From Aquipuribacter hungaricus (GTDB lineage Bacteria > Actinomycetota > Actinomycetes > Actinomycetales > JBBAYJ01), in NCBI RefSeq assembly GCF_042663885.1, contig NZ_JBHSXV010000001.1: 64,000 nucleotides of DNA. One strand, written 5' to 3'. The notes below the pieces were generated by a model, which was given only the letters and a program-made list of their open reading frames with translations, did no database searches and was not told the origin of the DNA. How positions within the stretch are numbered: position 1 is the stretch's first letter; each line of letters begins with the position of its first letter. The translations under genes and the position numbers were made by a program. Shown here in pieces: positions 33,324 through 41,374 of this stretch.

Positions 33324-34754
33324 TCAGCGTGGGCTGAGGGCCTCCAGCAGGAGCGCCTCGGCGAGGCAGACCCTGGCGAACTCGCCGACGTGCAGCGACT
33401 CGTCGGTGCCGTGGGCGCGGGAGTCGGGGTCCTCGACGCCGGTGACGAGCACCGAGGCGCCCGGGAACACCCGGTCCAGGTCGGCGATGAACGGGATGGA
33501 CCCGCCCACGCCGATGTCCGCCGGCTCGCTCCCCCACGCCGTGGCCAGCGCCCAGCGCGCCGCCGCGTAGCCGGTCGAGGTGGTGTCGGCGGCGAAGCCG
33601 TGGCCGTGCTCCTCGGCGACGACGTCGACCTGCGCCCCGCGCAGCGGCTGGGCCAGCACGTGGGCCCGCAGCGCGGCGAAGGCGGCCTCCGGGTCGGCGC
33701 CCGGCGGGATCCGGACCGAGACGCGTGCCCGTGCGGAGGGACGCAGCGTGTTCGAGGCGTGCGCGACGTCCGGGCCGTCGATGCCGATGACCGTGAGGGC
33801 GGGCCCGGTCCACACCCGGTCGGCGACGGACCCGGTGCCGGCCAGCTCGACGCCGTCGAGGACGCCGGCCTCCTCGCGGTAGACGGCCTCGTCCCAGCCG
33901 TCCTGCGCGGCGGCGGCCCGGCGGGCGTGCTCGGGCATCTCGCCCAGGCCCGGGACGGCCACCGAGCCGTCGTCGGCGTGCAGCGACGCGAGCAGGCGGA
34001 CGAGCAGGGCGAGCGGGTCCGGGGCGGCGCCGCCGTACATCCCCGAGTGCAGGGTGTGGTCGAGGGTGCGCACCTCGACGACGGCCTGCACGAGGCCGCG
34101 CAGGGTGGTCGTCAGGGCGGGCGTGCCCACGGCGGCGTTCGTGGAGTCGGCGACGACGAGGACGTCGGCGCGCAGCCGCTCGCCGTGCTCGGCGAGGAAC
34201 GCCTGGAAGGACGGCGAGCCGATCTCCTCCTCCCCCTCGACGAACACCGTGAGACCGACGCCGGACCCGTCGGGGTGGGCGGCCAGGTGCGCGCGGACCG
34301 CCGCGAGGTGCGCGCAGACGCCCGCCTTGTCGTCGGCGGCGCCGCGGCCGTAGAGCCGGCCGTCCCGCTCGGTGGCGACGAAGGGGTCGCTCGACCAGTC
34401 GGACGCCTCGCCGGGCGGCTGGACGTCGTGGTGGGCGTAGAGCAGGACCGTCGGGGCACCGTCGGGCGCGGGGCGGCGGGCGACGACCGCGGGGGCGCCG
34501 GGGCTGCCGTCGGGGCGCGCGGAGCGGAGCAGCTCGACCTCGGGCAGGCCGGCCTCGCGCAGCAGCCGGGCCACCTCCTGCGCCGAGCGCTCGACGTGCG
34601 ACTGGTCGAAGGCCGCCGCGCTCACGCTGGGGACGGCGACCAGCGCCCTCAGGTCGTCCAGGACCGTAGGGACCAGGCCCTCGACGAGCGCACGGGTGCC
34701 GGCGACGACGTCCTCGGGCGGGGCGGGCAGGGCGGCGGCAGGCTGGTCGGGCAC
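33324..34754 (-). CDS. M20 family dipeptidase
   Basis: A 476-residue metallopeptidase of the M20 family, likely cytoplasmic. The zinc site is visible: YAHHDVQP with the first metal histidine and the catalytic aspartate, YGRGAADDKAG with the bridging aspartate, FVEGEEEIGSP with the catalytic glutamate, and a late histidine in SRAHGTDESLH. The lid domain includes VRTLDHTLHSGMYGGAAPDP. Family members cleave dipeptides or N-acyl amino acids; the closest type is the dipeptidase group that includes CNDP2-like enzymes. GTG 34754 is 35 bases from the divergent DUF3043 start. Confidence 0.9.
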   Translation of the reverse strand: MPDQPAAALPAPPEDVVAGTRALVEGLVPTVLDDLRALVAVPSVSAAAFDQSHVERSAQEVARLLREAGLPEVELLRSARPDGSPGAPAVVARRPAPDGAPTVLLYAHHDVQPPGEASDWSSDPFVATERDGRLYGRGAADDKAGVCAHLAAVRAHLAAHPDGSGVGLTVFVEGEEEIGSPSFQAFLAEHGERLRADVLVVADSTNAAVGTPALTTTLRGLVQAVVEVRTLDHTLHSGMYGGAAPDPLALLVRLLASLHADDGSVAVPGLGEMPEHARRAAAAQDGWDEAVYREEAGVLDGVELAGTGSVADRVWTGPALTVIGIDGPDVAHASNTLRPSARARVSVRIPPGADPEAAFAALRAHVLAQPLRGAQVDVVAEEHGHGFAADTTSTGYAAARWALATAWGSEPADIGVGGSIPFIADLDRVFPGASVLVTGVEDPDSRAHGTDESLHVGEFARVCLAEALLLEALSPR

Positions 34755-34789
34755 CGGGGCACCGTAGCGCCGCGGCTATCCTCGGGCAC

Positions 34790-35374
34790 ATGTTCCGACG
34801 TGGGTCCAGCGCCGTCTCGTCCGTGCCCGTCGGGACGCCCGCGGAGCCGCTGTCCGGCAAGGGCCGCGCGACGCCCAAGCGCTCGCAGGCGCAGGCCGCC
34901 CGTCGCCAGCCGCTGGTCCCCGACGACCGCAAGGCCGCGGCCAAGCGGGCCCGCGAGGAGCGCCGCGCCGGCCAGACGCGGACCATGGAGGCCTACAGCA
35001 CCGAGGACCAGCGGCACCTGCCGCTGCGCGACCGCGGACCGGTGCGGCGATACGTCCGCGACCTGGTGGACCGCCGCCGCAACGTCGGCCAGTACTTCCT
35101 GCCCGTCGCCTTCCTCGTGCTGTTCCTCGCCGTCGTGCCCAACGAGGTCGCGGTCCTGGTGTCCGCGGTGGCGATGTACACGATGCTCGGCGTGCTCGTG
35201 CTGGACTGCGTGCTGCTGTCGCGCACGGTGAAGAAGGCCGTGGCCGAGCGGTTCGGCGCCGAGGCGGCCGAGGAGCGCGGGCTCGGCTGGTACGCGGTCA
35301 TGCGGGCCACCCAGATGCGCCGGATGCGCCGCCCGGTCGCCAAGGTGCGCCACGGCGAGGCCCCCCGCCCGTAG
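34790..35374 (+). CDS. DUF3043 membrane protein
   Basis: A 194-residue protein of the actinobacterial DUF3043 family. Residues 20-90 are basic and polar (GKGRATPKRSQAQAARR near the start, then DDRKAAAKRAREERRAG), followed by RDLVDRRRNVGQYFLPVAFL, two membrane spans (about residues 105-145) and a basic tail. Its function is unknown. The family occurs between the erpA/glycerate kinase and cobT/gcvT genes in mycobacteria as I recall, and it has the same place here. ATG 34790 is divergent from the dipeptidase. Confidence 0.85.
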   Translation: MFRRGSSAVSSVPVGTPAEPLSGKGRATPKRSQAQAARRQPLVPDDRKAAAKRAREERRAGQTRTMEAYSTEDQRHLPLRDRGPVRRYVRDLVDRRRNVGQYFLPVAFLVLFLAVVPNEVAVLVSAVAMYTMLGVLVLDCVLLSRTVKKAVAERFGAEAAEERGLGWYAVMRATQMRRMRRPVAKVRHGEAPRP

Positions 35375-35463
35375 GCGCCCGCCCCCGTCCGGTCCTCGGG
35401 CCAGGGGCACGTCCGGTCCGCCCCGGTTCGCGCCCACCCCCGCGCCGGGTGTGAGATCGGGTC

Positions 35464-36480
35464 ATGGACTACCGACACCTCGGCCGCAGCGGCCTCGTCA
35501 TCAGCGAGATCGTCTACGGCAACTGGCTCACCCACGGCTCCCAGGTCGAGAACGACGCGGCGACCGCCTGCGTGCACGCCGCCCTCGACGCCGGGATCAC
35601 CACCTTCGACACCGCGGACGTCTACGCGAACACCGCCGCGGAGACCGTCCTCGGCGACGCGCTGCAGGGGCAGCGCCGCGAGAGCCTGGAGATCCTCACC
35701 AAGGTCTACTGGCCGACCGGCCCCAAGGGGCACAACGACACCGGCCTCGGCCGCAAGCACGTCATGGAGTCGATCGACGGCTCGCTGAAGCGGCTGAGGA
35801 CGGACTACGTCGACCTCTACCAGGCGCACCGCTTCGACGTGACGACGCCGCTGGAGGAGACCATGGTCGCCTTCGCGGACATCGTCCACAGCGGCAAGGC
35901 GCACTACATCGGCGTCAGCGAGTGGACGGCCGACCAGATCCGCCAGGGCGCGGAGCTCGCCAAGGAGCTGAAGATCCCCTTCGTCTCCAGCCAGCCCCAG
36001 TACTCGATGCTCTGGCGCGTCATCGAGGAGGAGGTCGTCCCGGCCTCCGACGAGCTCGGGCTCGGCCAGATCGTCTGGTCGCCGATCGCCCAGGGCGTGC
36101 TCACCGGCAAGTACGTGCCGGGCCAGCCGCTGCCCGAGGGCTCGCGCGCGACCGACTCCAAGGGCGGCGCCGACATGATCAGCCGCTTCATGAACGACGA
36201 CGTGCTGGGCCGCGTGCAGCAGCTCAAGCCCGTCGCCGAGCAGGTCGGGCTGTCCATGGCCCAGCTGGCCGTGGCCTGGGTGCTGCAGAACCCCAACGTC
36301 TCCGGCGCGATCATCGGCGCCTCGCGGCCCGAGCAGGTCACCGAGAACGTCGGCGCCGCCGGCGTCGAGCTGCCCGCGGAGGTCATGACGGCGATCGACG
36401 AGGCGCTGGGCGACGTCGTCGTCCGCGACCCCGCCAAGACCCTCGAGGGCATGCCCAAGGGGCGCAGCGTCGCCTCCTGA
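35464..36480 (+). CDS. Aldo/keto reductase
   Basis: A 338-residue NADPH-dependent reductase of the Kv-beta/YghZ-like subgroup. The catalytic tetrad is visible: Asp49 and Tyr54 in FDTADVYANT, Lys80 in EILTKVY, and His122 in YQAHRFD. The C-terminal cofactor region IIGASRPEQVTENV is typical. ATG 35464 follows a GGGTGTGAGATCGGGTC leader without a strong ribosome binding site. It is a single transcription unit ending in a strong terminator. Substrate is unknown; relatives reduce aldehydes and methylglyoxal. Confidence 0.92.
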   Translation: MDYRHLGRSGLVISEIVYGNWLTHGSQVENDAATACVHAALDAGITTFDTADVYANTAAETVLGDALQGQRRESLEILTKVYWPTGPKGHNDTGLGRKHVMESIDGSLKRLRTDYVDLYQAHRFDVTTPLEETMVAFADIVHSGKAHYIGVSEWTADQIRQGAELAKELKIPFVSSQPQYSMLWRVIEEEVVPASDELGLGQIVWSPIAQGVLTGKYVPGQPLPEGSRATDSKGGADMISRFMNDDVLGRVQQLKPVAEQVGLSMAQLAVAWVLQNPNVSGAIIGASRPEQVTENVGAAGVELPAEVMTAIDEALGDVVVRDPAKTLEGMPKGRSVAS

Positions 36481-36528
36481 GCCACCCCGCACCGCCCGCA
36501 CGACCGGCTCCACCGGTCTTGCGCACGA

Positions 36529-36563
36529 CGAGGGCCCGCGTCCACCACGGACGCGGGCCCTCG
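36529..36563. terminator. Bidirectional terminator after the aldo/keto reductase
   Basis: A perfect 15-bp stem, CGAGGGCCCGCGTCC with its complement, and loop ACCAC lie between the reductase stop (36480) and the convergent small gene (36582). Confidence 0.85.
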
Positions 36564-36581
36564 GCGTGCGGGCGGGAGGGG

Positions 36582-36821
36582 TCAGCCCTCGGGCGGGTGC
36601 AGGCTCATCGGGCCGTAGACGACCTCCTGCTCGCGCAGGAGGGACACGGCGTCCACCCCGGCGTCGAGCAACTCGCGCCACGACTCCCCCACCCACGACT
36701 CGGCCTCGGCCTGGGAGGGGAAGCGCGCGGCCGGCAGGGCCGCCGCGTCCACGACCCCGCCGGCGGAGTCCTCGTAGCGCCACGTCCACGTCTCGCCGAA
36801 GGCCTGGGTCACGTCGGCCAC
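36582..36821 (-). CDS. Conserved small actinobacterial protein, function unknown
   Basis: A 79-residue soluble protein beginning VADVTQAFGETWTWRYED at GTG 36821. The central part FPSQAEAESWVGESWRELLD and the ending VVYGPMSLHPPEG resemble a conserved small protein that I recall from Streptomyces and relatives. No catalytic motif, membrane span or cysteine is evident. A nine-codon longer version would start at 36848 but adds a cysteine-rich MRCRGCVAS not seen in relatives. It lies between two terminators and so is transcribed alone. Confidence 0.7.
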   Translation of the reverse strand: MADVTQAFGETWTWRYEDSAGGVVDAAALPAARFPSQAEAESWVGESWRELLDAGVDAVSLLREQEVVYGPMSLHPPEG

Positions 36822-36851
36822 GCTAGCCACGCAGCCGCGGCACCGCACGCG

Positions 36852-36888
36852 AGAGGGGCCGGCGGGGGTGTCCCCGGCCGACCCCTCT
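36852..36888 (-). terminator. Terminator downstream of the small lipoprotein gene
   Basis: A hairpin with a 7-bp AGAGGGG/CCCCTCT arm, a G-U wobble (only on the minus strand) and a further CCGGC/GCCGG stretch ends in a GC-rich loop. Outer CCGCACG/CGTGCGG arms extend it to about 36843-36898. Confidence 0.6.
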
Positions 36889-36920
36889 GCCCGTGCGGTC
36901 CTGCGGTCCTGTGGTCCCGG

Positions 36921-37139
36921 TCAGCCGTCGGTGGTCGCGGTGCCGGTGGCCTCCTCGGTCGGCTCACCGGTGGCGTCGCCCGTGGGCTCCTCGGTGGCCT
37001 CCTCGAGGTCGCCCTCGGTGACGGCCGGGTCGTCGACGGCGGGCTCCACGTTCGAGCCGCCCTCCTCGGCGCCGCAGCCTGCGAGCAGGGTGGCGCTGGC
37101 GAGCACGGCCACGGCCGCGCCGGCGAGAGTCCTGCGCAT
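36921..37139 (-). CDS. Small acidic lipoprotein
   Basis: A 72-residue predicted lipoprotein. The signal peptide MRRTLAGAAVAVLASATLLAGC ends in a clear lipobox (LLAGC, Cys22). The mature part of 50 residues is very acidic and threonine-rich, with EEPTGDATGEPTEEATG-type repeats, so it is probably an unstructured, membrane-tethered tail. ATG 37139 is preceded by AGGAGGA. No homologue is recognised. It is monocistronic, with a terminator downstream and the divergent CobT paralogue 165 bases away; that gap shows a CCCGGG inverted repeat near 37171-37188 but no clear promoter. Confidence 0.75.
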   Translation of the reverse strand: MRRTLAGAAVAVLASATLLAGCGAEEGGSNVEPAVDDPAVTEGDLEEATEEPTGDATGEPTEEATGTATTDG

Positions 37140-37304
37140 GTGTCCTCCTGGTCGTCCTTGGTCGAGCACGGCCCGGGCGGTACCCGGGTGCCACCTCGCG
37201 CGGCGGTCACGACGCTACGGACGGCCGGGCGCCGCGGCACCCTGGTGCGGAGCGCACCCGGGTCGGTGGCCGGGCCGGCGGGCCGTCGCGGGCACACTCT
37301 GCGC

Positions 37305-38483
37305 GTGAGCACTCTCGCCGACCTGCAGGCACTGGCCAGCGACGTCCGCCCCACCGGCCGGGCCGCCGAGCAGCACGCCCGCCACGGGGTCGAGGAGCTC
37401 CTCCTGCCGACCGGCTCCCTCGGCGAGCTGCAGCGCCTGGCCGTGTGGTGGGCCGGTGTCCGCCGCGACGCCGGCGCGCCGCCGCCCCGGGCCGTCCGCC
37501 TGCTCGTCGTCGTCGGGGACCACGGCATCGCGGTCCGCGGGGTGTCCGCGCTGCCCCTGGGCCACACCGCCGTCACCCTGCGCGGCCTGCACGAGGGCCG
37601 CTCGGCGGCGCACGCCGCCGCCTCGGCGCACGGCGTCGACGTCCAGGTCGCCGAGGTGGACGTGGCCGGCCCCCAGGGGCCCCGCTCCCAGCCGTTCGAC
37701 GTCGGCCCGGCCATGGACCCGCAGCTGCTCGACGACGCGGTCGCGCAGGGCGCCGCCCTGGGCGACTCGCTGGCCGACGAGGGGCTGGACCTGCTGCTGC
37801 TCGGCGAGGTCGGCGTCGGGGGGTCGACGACCGCCGCGGCCGTCGTGGGGGCGGCGCAGCGCCGCCGGGTCCTGGAGGTGGTCGGCAGGGGCAGCGGGGT
37901 CGACGACGCGGCGTGGATGCGCAAGGCCGCCGCGGTCCGCGAGGGGCTGCGCCGCGCCCGGGCCGGCGGCAAGGACGTGCCCGCCCTGCTGGAGGCGGTC
38001 GGCTCCGCCGACGTGGCCGCCCTCACCGCGCTCCTGCTGCGCACGGCCGCCCGCGGGCTGCCGGTGGTGCTCGACGGTCCGGTGAGCGCGGCGGCCGCCG
38101 TCCTCGCCCACCGCGTGAGCCCGACCGCCCGGCAGTGGTGGCTGTTCCCCGAGCGGGGCGACGAGCCCGCCCTCCACCGCGCGCAGGACGCGCTCGGCAT
38201 GCTCCCCGTCCACGCGCTGGGGGTCCGGACCGGCCTCGGGGTGGCGGGCCTCACGGCGCTCGGGACGCTGCGCACCGCCGTGGCCGTCGCGGTGTCCGGA
38301 GCCGCGCGCGCGGACCTCTGGCCGGTGGACCCGCTCGCGGACCCCGCCGAGGAGGACCCCGCCCACGGCAGCGCGACCGGCCCCGAGGACGGCGCCGGTC
38401 CGGAGGATCCCAGCGGCACCGTCGAGCAGCCGGCGGAGCCCGGCGCCGGCAGCGGGACCCCGGAGGAGCCCGTCAGTCCCTGA
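37305..38483 (+). CDS. CobT-like protein lacking the catalytic glutamate
   Basis: A 392-residue protein of the nicotinate-nucleotide:dimethylbenzimidazole phosphoribosyltransferase family. Shared landmarks with the canonical CobT at 50162-51241 are AVWWAGVR, VVGDHGIAVRGVSALP, LLLLGEVGVGGSTTAAAVVGA and VVGRGSGVDDAAWMRKAA. But the C-terminal GEGSGA motif, whose glutamate is the catalytic base (Glu317 in Salmonella CobT), reads GLGVAG, so leucine 311 replaces it. The last 55 residues are acidic and proline-rich. GTG 37305 begins VSTLADLQALA. It overlaps the end of gcvT by 11 bases, tail to tail. It is probably not an active CobT; a ligand-binding or altered role is possible. Confidence 0.8.
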   Translation: MSTLADLQALASDVRPTGRAAEQHARHGVEELLLPTGSLGELQRLAVWWAGVRRDAGAPPPRAVRLLVVVGDHGIAVRGVSALPLGHTAVTLRGLHEGRSAAHAAASAHGVDVQVAEVDVAGPQGPRSQPFDVGPAMDPQLLDDAVAQGAALGDSLADEGLDLLLLGEVGVGGSTTAAAVVGAAQRRRVLEVVGRGSGVDDAAWMRKAAAVREGLRRARAGGKDVPALLEAVGSADVAALTALLLRTAARGLPVVLDGPVSAAAAVLAHRVSPTARQWWLFPERGDEPALHRAQDALGMLPVHALGVRTGLGVAGLTALGTLRTAVAVAVSGAARADLWPVDPLADPAEEDPAHGSATGPEDGAGPEDPSGTVEQPAEPGAGSGTPEEPVSP

Positions 38484-39690
38484 CGTGCGGTGGCACGAAC
38501 GGAGGCCGGGCCACCCGGCAGCGCAGCGCCCGGCCGCGGATGTCCACGACGACCTCGTCGCCCGCGACGAGACCCGCGGCGGTGTCGAGCAGCGCCAGCG
38601 CGATCCCGGTCCGCAGCGTCGGGCTGAACGTGCCGGACGTCGTCGTGCCCACCCGCTCGCCAAGGCCGTCGCCGTCGGGGCGGTGCACGGCCATCCCGGC
38701 GCGGGGCACGCCCCGGCCCAGGGCCAGCAGGCCGGTGGCCCGCCGGGCCGGGCCGGACGCCTTGAGCGCCACCACCGCGTCGCGACCGACGAAGTCCGGC
38801 TTGGCCCAGCCCACGGCGAACCCCAGGCCCGCCTCGACGGGCGAGACGTCGGTGCCGATGTCGCTGCCGTGCAACGGGTAGCCCATCTCGGTGCGCAGCG
38901 TGTCCCGCGCGCCGAGCCCGGCGAGCAGGCCGCCGTGCGCGGCCACCGCCCGGGACAGCGCGTCGAACACGCCGGCGGCGCGGGCCGCCGGCACGAGGAC
39001 CTCGTAGCCCCGCTCGCCGGTGTAGCCGGTGCGGCAGACCACGGTGCGGTCCGACGGGTCGGACGGGTCGGAGCCGGGCGCCGACGGCACCGTGACGAAG
39101 GACAGGTAGTCGTGGCCGCGCGGCAGGCCGGCGGCGTCCATGACGTCGTCGGCGAGCGGGCCCTGCACCGCGAGGACGGCCACGTCGGCGTGGACATTGA
39201 CGACCTCGACGACCTCCACGGCCTGCCCCTCGGCGGCGTACTGGAGGGCGCGGACCACGGCCGGGGCGTTGGAGGCGTTGGGGACGAGCACCAAGTCGTC
39301 CGCCGCGACCCGGTAGACGATGAGGTCGTCGACGATGCCGCCGTCCTCGGTGAGGCACAGCGTGTAGCGCGCCCGCCCGTCGGCCAGGTCGGCGACGGGC
39401 CCGCTCAGCACCCGCTCGAGAAGGGGCACGGCGCCGGCCCCCCGGACCAGGACGGTGCCCAGGTGGGAGACGTCGAACAGCCCGACCCGCTCGCGCACGG
39501 CCGCGTGCTCGGCGAGGGTGCCGCCGCCGGCGTACTCGACCGGCATGGTCCACCCGCCGAACGGGGCGAACCGGGCGCCCGCGGCGGCGTGCGCCTCGTG
39601 CAGGGGCGAGCGGTGCAGCGGGGCGGCGGGGGTGCCCGGCGCACCGGCGGCGGGGGTTCCGTCGGGGGTCTCTGATGCGGTGTCGGCCAC
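38473..39690 (-). CDS. gcvT: Aminomethyltransferase (glycine cleavage T protein)
   Basis: GcvT releases ammonia from aminomethyl-lipoyl GcvH and transfers the methylene group to tetrahydrofolate. The 405-residue product has SPLHEAHAAAGARFAPFGGW, VEYAGGGTLAEHAAVRERVGLFDVSHLG in order, LCLTEDGGIVDDLIVYRV, and GYTGERGYEVLVP, with the folate-binding aspartate of the family in the DDLIVYR region. The C-terminal barrel follows. The first 25 residues are low complexity. GTG 39690 is divergent from pepA. gcvH and gcvP are not in the window. Confidence 0.94.
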   Translation of the reverse strand: MADTASETPDGTPAAGAPGTPAAPLHRSPLHEAHAAAGARFAPFGGWTMPVEYAGGGTLAEHAAVRERVGLFDVSHLGTVLVRGAGAVPLLERVLSGPVADLADGRARYTLCLTEDGGIVDDLIVYRVAADDLVLVPNASNAPAVVRALQYAAEGQAVEVVEVVNVHADVAVLAVQGPLADDVMDAAGLPRGHDYLSFVTVPSAPGSDPSDPSDRTVVCRTGYTGERGYEVLVPAARAAGVFDALSRAVAAHGGLLAGLGARDTLRTEMGYPLHGSDIGTDVSPVEAGLGFAVGWAKPDFVGRDAVVALKASGPARRATGLLALGRGVPRAGMAVHRPDGDGLGERVGTTTSGTFSPTLRTGIALALLDTAAGLVAGDEVVVDIRGRALRCRVARPPFVPPHVRD

Positions 39691-39772
39691 GCCAGCACCG
39701 TAGTGTCACCCCCGCGCCGACTGGCGCCGACCGCCTCCGCCCGCCCCGTGCGGGTCCCGACCGAGGAGCCCC

Positions 39773-41296
39773 GTGACCGCTGCCCAGCCTGCCCCCGTCC
39801 CCCGCGCCGCGCTGAGCAGCGCGAAGCTGTCCGGCGTCCGCGCCGACGCCGCCGTCGTGGGGATGGTGAGCGGCCCCGACGGGGCCGCCGTCGCGGTCGG
39901 CGACCTCCCCAGCGACAGCGTCCAGGCCCTCGAGGCCGCCGCCGAGGCGCTCGACTTCACCGGCAAGGCCTCCACCACCCTCCGCCTGCCCGGCGTCGAG
40001 GGCCTCGAGGTGGAGCAGGTCGTGCTCGTCGGCCTCGGGGAGGGCGACGACGCCGGCTCCGTGGACTCCGACACGCTGCGCCGCGCCGCCGGCAGCGCCC
40101 TGCGCGCGGTCACCAAGGCCGCGACCGTCCTGCTGGTGCTGCCGGTGCGGGACGAGGAGCAGGTCCGTGCGGCCACCGAGGGCGCCCTGCTGGGCGGCTA
40201 CCGGTTCCGCACCTACAAGACCGGCGAGACGCCGACCCTCGTCGAGCAGGTGCTGGTCCACGCGGGCGGCCGGCGCGACAAGGCCACGAAGACCGCCGTC
40301 GAGACCGGCACGGTGGCCGCCGAGGCCGTCGCGCTGTGCCGCGACCTCGTCAACACCTCGCCGCTGCAGCTCACCCCGGAGGCCGTCGCCGAGCGCGCCC
40401 TCGAGCTCGCCCGGAGCCTGCCGGTCAAGGTCACCGTGCTCGACGAGAAGCAGCTCGCGCGCAAGGGCTACGGCGGCATCCTCGCCGTGGGCCAGGGCTC
40501 GACCCGCCCGCCCCGCCTCGTCACGCTGTCCTACTCCCCCGCGCGCGCCAAGGGCCACGTCGCCCTCGTCGGCAAGGGCATCACGTTCGACTCCGGCGGG
40601 CTGTCCCTCAAGCCCCCGGCAGGCATGCCCGGCATGAAGGCCGACATGTCCGGCGCCGCCGCCGTGCTCGCCACCGTCGTGGCCGCCGCCCGGCTCGGCC
40701 TGCCCGTCGCGGTCACCGGCTACCTGGCCCTCGCCGAGAACATGCCGTCCGGCTCGGCCCAGCGCCCCAGCGACGTCATCACCATGTACGGCGGCACGAC
40801 GGTCGAGGTGCTCAACACCGACGCCGAGGGCCGGCTGGTGCTCGCCGACGGCCTGGTCACCGCCGCGGAGGTGTCGCCGGACGCCGTCATCGACGTCGCC
40901 ACGCTCACCGGCGCGCAGGTGGTCGCGCTCGGCAGCCGCGTGAGCGGGGTCATGGGCAACGACGACGCGCTGCGCAGCGAGGTGCTCGACGCCGCCGGCG
41001 CCGCGGGCGAGCAGATGTGGCCGATGCCCCTGCCCGCGCACCTGCGCCGGGGCCTGGACTCGGTCGTGGCGGACATCGCCAACGTCTCCTCCTCGCGGGA
41101 CGGCGGCATGCTCACCGCCGGGCTGTTCCTGCAGGAGTTCGTCGGCAGCAGGGGCGGCGCCCCGCTCCCCTGGGCCCACATCGACATCGCCGGGCCCGCC
41201 TTCAACGAGGGCGGCGCCTTCGACCACGTCCACAAGGGCGGCACCGGCGCGGCCGTCACCACGCTGCTGCGCCTGCTCGAGGCACGCGGCCGCTGA
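39773..41296 (+). CDS. pepA: Leucyl aminopeptidase (M17)
   Basis: A 507-residue two-zinc cytosolic aminopeptidase. The M17 signature NTDAEGRLVLADGL is complete, with VGKGITFDSGGLSLKPP and MKADMSGAAAVLATV upstream carrying further metal and catalytic residues, and GYLALAENMPSGSAQRPSD between. The N-terminal macro-like domain covers about residues 15-175. GTG 39773 begins a normal-length protein. The divergent gcvT starts 82 bases away. It may help peptide turnover and glutathione or cysteinylglycine metabolism. The lpd gene follows after 78 bases, which hold no clear terminator. Confidence 0.95.
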   Translation: MTAAQPAPVPRAALSSAKLSGVRADAAVVGMVSGPDGAAVAVGDLPSDSVQALEAAAEALDFTGKASTTLRLPGVEGLEVEQVVLVGLGEGDDAGSVDSDTLRRAAGSALRAVTKAATVLLVLPVRDEEQVRAATEGALLGGYRFRTYKTGETPTLVEQVLVHAGGRRDKATKTAVETGTVAAEAVALCRDLVNTSPLQLTPEAVAERALELARSLPVKVTVLDEKQLARKGYGGILAVGQGSTRPPRLVTLSYSPARAKGHVALVGKGITFDSGGLSLKPPAGMPGMKADMSGAAAVLATVVAAARLGLPVAVTGYLALAENMPSGSAQRPSDVITMYGGTTVEVLNTDAEGRLVLADGLVTAAEVSPDAVIDVATLTGAQVVALGSRVSGVMGNDDALRSEVLDAAGAAGEQMWPMPLPAHLRRGLDSVVADIANVSSSRDGGMLTAGLFLQEFVGSRGGAPLPWAHIDIAGPAFNEGGAFDHVHKGGTGAAVTTLLRLLEARGR

Positions 41297-41374
41297 GGTG
41301 GTTGGATGATCCCGGACCTGCCGGGGCACCGTCGGTGACCGGTGAGCACGCACGCAGCGAGGTAGGAGCAGCAC

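Noticed and set aside
33318..33338. CTCAGC/GCTGAG hairpin between nadA and the dipeptidase as terminator
   Set aside because: Only six base pairs, and one arm includes coding bases of the convergent gene; too weak to call.
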